A stretch of DNA of 64,000 nt from Clostridia bacterium (GTDB lineage Bacteria; Bacillota; Clostridia; Lachnospirales; Lachnospiraceae). Below, piece after piece: positions 34,151 to 40,363 of this stretch (the stretch's first letter is position 1; each line of letters opens with the position of its first letter). The translations under genes were made by a program, and so were the position numbers. The stretch spans positions 124,001-188,000 of the forward strand of contig CAJTFD010000006.1 in the NCBI GenBank assembly GCA_910575625.1. Reading direction: 5' to 3'. A model generated the notes under the pieces. That model had not been told where the DNA came from, ran no database searches, and saw only the letters and a program-made list of their open reading frames with translations.

Positions 34151-34681
34151 TTATTCCTCCTTAAATCTGCTGAATATATCACTGATCGCCGCCATACGTG
34201 GATCCAGGCTCGTCCTGTCGCAATCGCAGGGACTGACATTCAGATCCGCGCCGCACCGGCTGCACAGGCCCTTGCAGTCCTCCTTGCATAAGACGCGCAT
34301 CGGCCACTGGGCCAGGAGCTCATTGCAGATCAGCTGCTCCACATCCAGCTTTGTTCCTGTAATAAAATTAGCGCCATCCAACTCTTGTATCCGTTCCTCC
34401 TCCGGCTTCTCCATATCCACTTCCCTGGAGATGGCCAGCTTGAACGGAGTCTCCACTTCCCGCAGGCATCTCCCGCAAGGAATCTTCGCAGATACCTGGC
34501 AGCTGCCTTCTATCTTGACTGTCTGGCCGTCCGTACGGACGATATCCAGGATGGCCGGGCTTTTTTCGGACAGGGCGAAACACGCACCCCCGACTTCCAC
34601 GCTCTCCCGTTCCACCGGGATCTCATAATGGATAGGCCGTCCCTCTTCTCCAAATAGAACGTCTGCTAATTGAATGTGCAT
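34151..34681 (-). CDS. YceD/DUF177-family protein
   Basis: 176 residues of the DUF177 (YceD) family, nearly always upstream of rpmF. The family motif CGRCLREVETPF lies near residue 79 and a C-terminal zinc-type cluster CKEDCKGLCSRCGADLN near 132-148 is complete. In E. coli and plants the family is linked to 23S rRNA processing; the exact role in Firmicutes is not settled. A perfect consensus promoter and nested palindromes lie directly upstream. Confidence 0.9.
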   Translation of the reverse strand: MHIQLADVLFGEEGRPIHYEIPVERESVEVGGACFALSEKSPAILDIVRTDGQTVKIEGSCQVSAKIPCGRCLREVETPFKLAISREVDMEKPEEERIQELDGANFITGTKLDVEQLICNELLAQWPMRVLCKEDCKGLCSRCGADLNVSPCDCDRTSLDPRMAAISDIFSRFKEE

Positions 34682-34690
34682 GACTCTCTC

Positions 34691-34708
34691 CTAGAATATT
34701 CTAGAATA
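34691..34708. promoter_or_regulatory. Nested palindromes in the yceD-rpmF leader
   Basis: CTAGAATATTCTAG (34691-34704) and TATTCTAGAATA (34697-34708) are both perfect palindromes and overlap. They stand between the promoter start point and the AGGAG site of yceD, a position suited to a repressor. I do not recognise the binding protein. Confidence 0.4.
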
Positions 34709-34730
34709 TATTTCTGACTACACCCTAAAG

Positions 34731-34759
34731 ATTATACCTGTCATCCGCCCATTTGTCAA
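34731..34759 (-). promoter_or_regulatory. Perfect consensus promoter for yceD-rpmF
   Basis: On the minus strand TTGACA (34754-34759), exactly 17 bases, TATAAT (34731-34736). This is the only full-consensus promoter with ideal spacing in the window, in keeping with high expression of a ribosomal protein gene. Confidence 0.85.
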
Positions 34760-34786
34760 CCAGGATCGCCCTTAAATTTTACTTTA

Positions 34787-35230
34787 TCACGGTCTATCTT
34801 CAATCTCCATGATCATATCCACCCGCCGTTTGTGCCGGCCGCCCTCAAATTCCGCTGCAAGCCAGGTCTCCACGATCATCTTTGCCAGTTCCAGCCCCAC
34901 GATGCGCGCGCCGAAAGCAAGTACATTGGCATCGTTGTGCTGCCTGGATAACCGGGCTGTACACGGCTCGCTGCACACCACGGCACGTACTCCGTGCACC
35001 TTGTTGGCCGCCAGGGAGATCCCCAGGCCCGTCCCGCAGATCAGGATACCCCTGTCCACCTCTCCGGACGCCACAGCACGGCCCACCTTCTCCCCATAAA
35101 TGGGGTAATCACAACTCTCGTTCTTGTCTGTCCCAAAGTTGACCACCTCATGGCCCCTTTCCTGCAGAAATGCTGTGATCTCCTGCTTCATCTCTATACC
35201 TGAGTGATCGTTCGCGATACCGATCTTCAT
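34787..35230 (-). CDS. rpiB: Ribose-5-phosphate isomerase B
   Basis: 147 residues of the RpiB/LacAB family. It interconverts ribose-5-phosphate and ribulose-5-phosphate. Visible are IANDHSGIEMKQ at the N-terminus, DYPIYG, ILICGTGLGISLAANK with the catalytic cysteine near residue 65, and SRQHNDANVLAFGAR. Allose-6-phosphate isomerase is a close relative, but nothing nearby suggests allose. GGAGAGGT precedes the ATG. The gap to the yceD promoter is about 30 bases, so no shared transcript is needed. Confidence 0.92.
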   Translation of the reverse strand: MKIGIANDHSGIEMKQEITAFLQERGHEVVNFGTDKNESCDYPIYGEKVGRAVASGEVDRGILICGTGLGISLAANKVHGVRAVVCSEPCTARLSRQHNDANVLAFGARIVGLELAKMIVETWLAAEFEGGRHKRRVDMIMEIEDRP

Positions 35231-35282
35231 ACCTCTCCTATCCTCCTATCGTCCCCACTCTGCCATTTTTTCGGCTTTCATA

Positions 35283-36530
35283 TCATATGCTCGAACTGTT
35301 CAGATACTCTTCCTGTTCCGCCGTCAGCACATCGATGGATTTCCCGAGGAAAGCCAGCTTACGCATGGCCACATCCCGGTCCACCTCTGCGGGCACGTCG
35401 ATCAGTTTCTGCCTTAAGCTCCCCTGATGTTCCACCAGATATTTTGCGGAAAGGGCCTGGATCGCAAAGCTCATGTCCATAATCTCCGCTGGATGTCCGT
35501 CCCCGGCCGCCAGGTTCACCAGCCGCCCTTCAGCCAGCACGCAGATCCAGCGACCGTCCTCCATCTGATATCCCATGATGTTCTGGCGCATCTCCTGCTT
35601 GGCCACCGCGATCTCTCTCAATCTGGCCATGTCTATCTCACAGTCAAAGTGTCCGGCGTTGCAGAGGATCGCACCGTCTTTCATCTGCGCAAAGTCCTCC
35701 TCATCGATGACTTTCTCACAGCCGGTCACCGTGATGAAGAAATCACCCAGCTTCGCCGCCTCTTTCATCGGCATCACGTCGAAACCGTCCATGACCGCCT
35801 CGATGGCTTTCACCGGATCGATCTCCGTCACGATCACCCGCGCGCCCAGACCTTTGGCCCGCATGGCCGTGCCTTTGCCGCACCATCCATAGCCGGCCAC
35901 CACCACGATCTTGCCGGCTACGATCAGATTCGTTGTGCGGTTGATGCCGTCCCAGACAGACTGCCCCGTGCCATAGCGGTTGTCAAATAAATGCTTGCAG
36001 TCCGCGTTGTTGACCATGACCATGGGGAACTGAAGCTGCCCTGCCTGGTCCATGGCTTTTAACCGGATGATCCCTGTGGTGGTCTCCTCACACCCTCCGA
36101 TCACGCCTGGGATCAGATCCCTGAATTCCGTGTGCATCATATGCACCAAATCCCCGCCGTCGTCGATGATGATGTTGGGACCCGGTCTTAACACGCTGCG
36201 GATGTGGGCGCTATACTCCTCCGGCGTACTGTTGTACCAGGCGTGGACCTCCAGCCCCGCCTTGACCAGGGCCGCCGCCACATCGTCCTGGGTGGAGAGA
36301 GGGTTGCTCCCGGTAATGTACATCTGCGCGCCCCCCGCCGCCAGGACTTTACACAGATATGCCGTCTTTGCTTCCAGATGCACAGATAATGCGATCTTCT
36401 TTCCCTCAAAGGGCCTTGTCTTTGAAAATTCCCCTTCCAGTGTCCGAAGAAGATCGCAGTTCCTCTTCACCCACTGGATCTTCCGCTCGCCGGACTCTGC
36501 CAGTCCTATATCTCTGATCTCGCTCTCCAT
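35283..36530 (-). CDS. ahcY: Adenosylhomocysteinase family enzyme (SAH or S-inosylhomocysteine hydrolase)
   Basis: 415 residues. The NAD-binding motif GYGWCGKGTAMRAKGLGA is near residue 215, and the substrate region HLEAKTAYLCKVLAAGGAQ with SNPLSTQDDVAAAL lies near 55-90. These blocks resemble the archaeal/Thermotoga type, and the C-terminal KPDHYRY-like tail of eukaryotic enzymes is absent. The gene directly upstream is a SAH/MTA-type deaminase, 33 bases away. In Methanocaldococcus the AhcY homologue acts on S-inosylhomocysteine made by such a deaminase, so that substrate must be considered here. Either way it releases homocysteine. Confidence 0.87.
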   Translation of the reverse strand: MESEIRDIGLAESGERKIQWVKRNCDLLRTLEGEFSKTRPFEGKKIALSVHLEAKTAYLCKVLAAGGAQMYITGSNPLSTQDDVAAALVKAGLEVHAWYNSTPEEYSAHIRSVLRPGPNIIIDDGGDLVHMMHTEFRDLIPGVIGGCEETTTGIIRLKAMDQAGQLQFPMVMVNNADCKHLFDNRYGTGQSVWDGINRTTNLIVAGKIVVVAGYGWCGKGTAMRAKGLGARVIVTEIDPVKAIEAVMDGFDVMPMKEAAKLGDFFITVTGCEKVIDEEDFAQMKDGAILCNAGHFDCEIDMARLREIAVAKQEMRQNIMGYQMEDGRWICVLAEGRLVNLAAGDGHPAEIMDMSFAIQALSAKYLVEHQGSLRQKLIDVPAEVDRDVAMRKLAFLGKSIDVLTAEQEEYLNSSSI

Positions 36531-36563
36531 CGTCTTCCTCCTTGTATCTCCACTATTCCTTCA

Positions 36564-37859
36564 TTATTCTTTCTCGATCCCCAGCCGCCTGCAGATCCTG
36601 GAGATTTCTTTATAGATCCGCTCTTCATCCAATGTCAGCACTTTTCTGTTTTCCATGGTGATCTCTCCGTCGATGATCACGGTATCCACCTCGGAGCCGT
36701 TGGCCGAATAGCACAATCCCGCCAACAGATCATTTCTTGGCGTCATGGAGGGGGTGCGCAGATCCAGGATCGCCAGGTCGGCTTTCTTCCCCACCTGGAT
36801 CGAACCGGTCATCTCCTCCATACCTAAGGCTCTCGCTCCCCGTATAGTTGCCATACGGAAGATCTCCCGGGCGCTCACACAGTCAGCCTTCTGCCTGACC
36901 CCTTTATGGATCAGCCCTAAGAGGTTCATCTCATGGAACATGTTCAGGGAATTGTTGCTGGCCGCCCCATCCGTACCGATGCATACATTGATCCCCTTCG
37001 CCAACATATCCGGCACCGGGGCAAATCCATTGCCCAGCTTCATATTGCTGGCCGGGTTGGTGATCACGCTCACCTGGCATTCTTTCAAGATATCCAGGTC
37101 CGCCTCGTCCACATGTACACAGTGAGCCGCCGCCGCAAGCCCGTCAAACAGGCCCGCCCGTTTGGCCAGGGCTATGGGTGATGCCCCGTACTGGCTGCGG
37201 ATATTTTCCACCTCGTTGACACTCTCCGAGAGATGGATGTGCACACCCATCTGGTTTTTGGACGCCTCCGCGGCCACGATACGCTGAAAATCCTCATCGC
37301 AGCTGTAAGGCGCGTGGGGTCCCAGGAAATAGGTCAGCCTGGGCTGATCCTTCCAGGCTTCTTTTTCTTCATAGGCTTCTCTCAAACGCACCTGCCCAGC
37401 CTCATCATCACCGCTGCCCACCAGCCCCCGGGAGATCACCGCGCGCATCCCCGACTGGGATACAGCCCTGGAAGTCTGATGGATATGCATCTGCATGTCG
37501 GAAAAACAGGTCGTCCCCGACTTCATCATCTCCAGGATCGCCAGACATGCTCCCCAGTAGGCATCCTCCGGGGTGAGCTTGTCCTCGATCGGCTCGATAT
37601 GCCCAAAGAGCCAGTCCTCAAAAGGCAGGTCATCGGCCACATTGCGCAAAAGGGCCATGTACGAATGTGTATGGGCATTTATGAGCCCTGGGATCACCAG
37701 CCTGTCCGTCCCATCGATCACTTTATCCGCAGAAAATCCCTCCGGCTCCTCCCCGATCCCCATGATCTTATCCCCCTGCAGATAGATATCCGTCCGGCGG
37801 ACAACATCCCGGCCTTCCTCCGGGAGCACAGCCAAGATCTCTTTCAATACGATCCCCAT
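36564..37859 (-). CDS. mtaD: Amidohydrolase, 5'-methylthioadenosine/S-adenosylhomocysteine deaminase type
   Basis: 431 residues of the metal-dependent amidohydrolase superfamily. Metal ligands are visible in NAHTHSYMALLRN near residue 65, HIHLSESVNEVEN near 215, HCVHVDEADL near 245 and IGTDGAASNNSLNM near 300. These match the MTA/SAH deaminase group (T. maritima TM0936 type), which turns SAH into S-inosylhomocysteine. I start at the ATG at 37859 behind AGGAGG. Cotranscription with ahcY supports a role in SAH removal rather than in guanine or hydroxytriazine breakdown. Confidence 0.85.
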   Translation of the reverse strand: MGIVLKEILAVLPEEGRDVVRRTDIYLQGDKIMGIGEEPEGFSADKVIDGTDRLVIPGLINAHTHSYMALLRNVADDLPFEDWLFGHIEPIEDKLTPEDAYWGACLAILEMMKSGTTCFSDMQMHIHQTSRAVSQSGMRAVISRGLVGSGDDEAGQVRLREAYEEKEAWKDQPRLTYFLGPHAPYSCDEDFQRIVAAEASKNQMGVHIHLSESVNEVENIRSQYGASPIALAKRAGLFDGLAAAAHCVHVDEADLDILKECQVSVITNPASNMKLGNGFAPVPDMLAKGINVCIGTDGAASNNSLNMFHEMNLLGLIHKGVRQKADCVSAREIFRMATIRGARALGMEEMTGSIQVGKKADLAILDLRTPSMTPRNDLLAGLCYSANGSEVDTVIIDGEITMENRKVLTLDEERIYKEISRICRRLGIEKE

Positions 37860-37988
37860 ATCTCTTCCTCCTGGTTTCATTAGATCTATCCTCTTTTTCA
37901 TTGTATCATCCAAAGAGCGACGTTTTATATATATCTTATCCAAACGCGCAGCAACAGACGGCTGCTCCGCATCTACCAGACTATTGTA

Positions 37989-39053
37989 TCACGGAGAAAG
38001 GGGAAAGACAACATATCCGGACGCTTCTAAACGAAAGTCCTCCATCAAGTCGTCCGTAATATACACGTTTTTCTCCTGATCCACGAAAATGCCCTCCGCC
38101 CCATATTCCTCCAAAAGCGCAGCGCCTTTCTCTTTTCCAAGGACGAAACAGGCCGTGGACAGGCCGTCGCTGACGGCCCCGTTCTCCCCCAGGACCGTGA
38201 CGGATATCAGCCCCGCATCGGCCGGACAGCCTGTGGCCGGATCCAGGATGTGATGGTAGCGCCTCCCATCCTGGATAAAATATTTTTCATAATCCCCGGA
38301 GGTGGAGACATACTGCTCCCCCTCCAGCTCCAGCACGCCCAGCAGATCCTCCTGGCCGCCCCGCGGATCGCGCACAGCCACCTTCCAGGCCGTCCCGTCC
38401 GGCTTCCCACCCAGGGTCAGGACACTGCCGCCCACCGCGATCACCGCACCCTGCACATGGGGATCTTCTTTCAGGAAAGCGGCTGCCTCATCGCAGCCCA
38501 CACCTTTCCCCACGGCCCCCAGATCGATCGAACAGCCTTCTTCCAGTTCTACCTGATCTGTGCCGTTTTCACTGCTCACGCGGATCTTTTCATAGCCGGT
38601 ATCCTCCAAAAGCTGCCGGATCTCTTTTTCAGACGGAACTTCTGGGTCTTCTGCCTCCACATCCCACAAGAGCGCCAGCTGCCCTATGGTGGGGTCAAAG
38701 GCCCCAGCACTCTTCTCGGCAAGCTTGAGGGCCTCCTCAAGATATCCCATCGTCTGTCCGTCCACATCGGCCGCTCCCTTCCCCGCCTGCTCATTTATCT
38801 TCCCGATATCAGAGTCCGCATCACGCCAAGAGAGATACTTGTGTTCCGTCTGGGATAGGAGTTCCAAGATCTGATCCGTCGGATCTTCCCCCTGTGTGTA
38901 GATCCTCTCCGTCACCACCGTCCCCATGGCGATATCACTCTTATCAAAAACATCCGGCTCCTTGTCCACGCGGGCCTCCTCAGCCTTCGCACAGCCGATC
39001 AATAAAAGTCCCGCCGCTAAAGAGATCAACAGGACTGGTCGTTTGTTTTTCAT
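37989..39053 (-). CDS. apbE: FAD:protein FMN transferase, ApbE lipoprotein
   Basis: 354 residues. A lipoprotein signal peptide (KNKRPVLLISLAAGLLLIGC) places it on the outer face of the membrane. ApbE marks are SDIAMGTVVTERIY, GAVGKGVGCDEAAAFL, VSTSGDYEKYF, HHILDPATGCPAD and SDGLSTACFVLG near the C-terminus. It links FMN covalently to threonines of extracytoplasmic flavoproteins such as RnfG/NqrC or FMN-binding domains. The ATG at 39053 follows AGGAGGG; the frame extends upstream without meaning. It is divergent from a NusG-II protein and a Gx transporter that often accompany it. Confidence 0.92.
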   Translation of the reverse strand: MKNKRPVLLISLAAGLLLIGCAKAEEARVDKEPDVFDKSDIAMGTVVTERIYTQGEDPTDQILELLSQTEHKYLSWRDADSDIGKINEQAGKGAADVDGQTMGYLEEALKLAEKSAGAFDPTIGQLALLWDVEAEDPEVPSEKEIRQLLEDTGYEKIRVSSENGTDQVELEEGCSIDLGAVGKGVGCDEAAAFLKEDPHVQGAVIAVGGSVLTLGGKPDGTAWKVAVRDPRGGQEDLLGVLELEGEQYVSTSGDYEKYFIQDGRRYHHILDPATGCPADAGLISVTVLGENGAVSDGLSTACFVLGKEKGAALLEEYGAEGIFVDQEKNVYITDDLMEDFRLEASGYVVFPLSP

Positions 39054-39116
39054 AAATACAGATTCCCTCCTATGCAATATAGTAACAAAAAATAATCCCT
39101 GCCGCAATAAAAAAAA

Positions 39117-39145
39117 TTGCTTCTCGGTACAGATTGTGGTATGAT
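39117..39145 (+). promoter_or_regulatory. Promoter for the NusG-II/Gx genes, possibly giving a leaderless transcript
   Basis: TTGCTT (39117-39122), 17 bases, TATGAT (39140-39145). Seven bases past the -10 is the A of the next gene's ATG (39152). No ribosome site precedes that ATG. Confidence 0.5.
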
Positions 39146-39151
39146 CGATCC

Positions 39152-39568
39152 ATGGATATTTTAAAAGATAAAAAAACGATCGTCCTGTCCCTGACCATCC
39201 TGGCCATCCTCCTGGCCGCCGCCGCTGCCCTATGGCATCAGACGCGCTCCGATCCTGCGGACGGACTGGAAACAGCAGGAACAAAGACAGCTCTCCTCTA
39301 TCAAAACGGACAGCTCCTGCGCTGCATCCCTCTGACAAAAGACGCTGACAACACTTTTACCATAGAGAGCGACGAGGGCGGATCCAACACGATCCAGGTG
39401 GCGGATGGAAAGATCGGGATCATAGACGCAGACTGCCCGGACAAGCTCTGTGTGAAGATGGGAATGGTCTCTTCCGCCGCTTATCCGATCAGCTGCCTTC
39501 CCCACAGACTGGTCATACAGATTGAAGACGATAAGGAGGAAACACCCGTTGACGCAGTCACACAATAA
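39152..39568 (+). CDS. Membrane-anchored NusG domain II protein (DUF1312)
   Basis: 138 residues. One N-terminal helix (IVLSLTILAILLAAAAALWH) anchors it, and the outside portion is a NusG-II domain with the usual end DADCPDKLCVKMGMVS and PISCLPHRLVIQI, containing three conserved cysteines. Function unknown. It overlaps the next gene by 20 bases. Such proteins occur beside ApbE, FMN-binding proteins and Gx transporters in Clostridia and lactic acid bacteria, hinting at flavin- or quinone-linked electron transfer. The start ATG has no ribosome site. Confidence 0.82.
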   Translation: MDILKDKKTIVLSLTILAILLAAAAALWHQTRSDPADGLETAGTKTALLYQNGQLLRCIPLTKDADNTFTIESDEGGSNTIQVADGKIGIIDADCPDKLCVKMGMVSSAAYPISCLPHRLVIQIEDDKEETPVDAVTQ

Positions 39569-40088
39569 AAAAACACAGAATGTCAATATCAAAAAACTGA
39601 CTCTATTGGCGGTCTATACCACGATCGCGCTGACGATCTTCACGGTGGAGTCTTTCCTGCCGCCGCTCCTTCCTCTGCCTGGCATCAAACTGGGGCTTTC
39701 AAATATCGTCACCCTGTGGCTCTTGATGCACACGAAGGCCCGGGACGCCCTGCTGGTGCTGCTGGCGCGTATCCTGCTGGCCTCCTTCTTCGCTGGACAG
39801 ATGGTCTCTCTTTTGTACAGCCTGATGGGCGGATTGTTCTGTTTCGCGGTGATGACGCTGCTGTTTTGTTTCCTGGGCAGCCGATATATCGTATTCATCA
39901 GCATATTCGGCGCGCTGGCCCATAACCTGGGGCAGATCCTCATCGCGATCCTCATCACCCAATTGCCCTCCATGCTGGCTTATCTCCCTGTGATGGCCAT
40001 CAGCGGCGTTGCCACGGGCCTCTTCACCGGCCTGTGCGCCTTCTACCTGAAACGCCATCTCCCGCCAAAAACAGCCTGGCCGTTATGA
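39549..40088 (+). CDS. Gx transporter family membrane protein (heptaprenyl diphosphate synthase component I-like)
   Basis: 179 residues from a TTG start with AAGGAGG nine bases upstream. Five to six hydrophobic helices; the family start LTLLAVYTTIALTIFTVESFLPP and LPGIKLGLSNIVTLWLL are clear. The family was named from a presumed link to polyprenyl diphosphate synthesis, but it looks like an ECF-type substrate-binding membrane subunit. The stop codon lies in the loop of the hairpin that forms the left direct repeat of element copy 2. Substrate unknown. Confidence 0.8.
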   Translation: MTQSHNKKTQNVNIKKLTLLAVYTTIALTIFTVESFLPPLLPLPGIKLGLSNIVTLWLLMHTKARDALLVLLARILLASFFAGQMVSLLYSLMGGLFCFAVMTLLFCFLGSRYIVFISIFGALAHNLGQILIAILITQLPSMLAYLPVMAISGVATGLFTGLCAFYLKRHLPPKTAWPL

Positions 40089-40098
40089 GCCAGGCTGT
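40071..40098 (+). repeat. Left direct repeat flanking element copy 2 (hairpin overlapping the Gx gene stop)
   Basis: 28 bases repeated exactly at 40318-40345. The segment is a 10-bp stem, ACAGCCTGGC with GCCAGGCTGT, and an 8-base loop holding the stop codon. It lacks a T tract of its own. Confidence 0.85.
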
Positions 40099-40317
40099 CA
40101 GCGTGTCGACAAAGTCGCCACTCTGGTAAAATTCATGGCTTATGCCATAAATTTTAATACTGGAGGATAAAAGCCCGATCTGCTCGCACAAGGGCTAAAG
40201 CCCCTACAGATCGGGCTTTTTGCAAGTAGCCGGAAATAAATTCCGTCTACTTGATCCCAGCTCGAGGGCACAGCCCTTCGAGCACACATGACCAAACGAC
40301 ACTTTATCTACAGTCTG
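40099..40317 (+). repeat. Structured intergenic repeat element, copy 2 (219 bp)
   Basis: Second copy of the element at 5615-5830. The terminal inverted repeats are better kept here: CAGCGTGTCGACAAAGT against the complement of ACTTTATCTACAGTCTG, 13 of 17 positions. The hairpins are at 40127-40156, 40169-40220 (with T tract), 40223-40253 and near 40260-40283. Of the four core differences from copy 1, one lies in a loop, one swaps a C-G for a U-G pair in the last hairpin, and two are between or after hairpins. Like copy 1 it lies between convergent genes. Confidence 0.88.
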
Positions 40318-40350
40318 ACAGCCTGGCCGTTATGAGCCAGGCTGTTTTTA
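40318..40350 (+). terminator. Right direct repeat of element copy 2, a hairpin with T tract
   Basis: Exact 28-base copy of 40071-40098 (40318-40345) followed by TTTTTAT. This is a normal intrinsic terminator. The element appears to have entered between the hairpin of the Gx gene terminator and its T tract, duplicating the hairpin. Confidence 0.8.
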
Positions 40351-40363
40351 TCATTTTTATATT

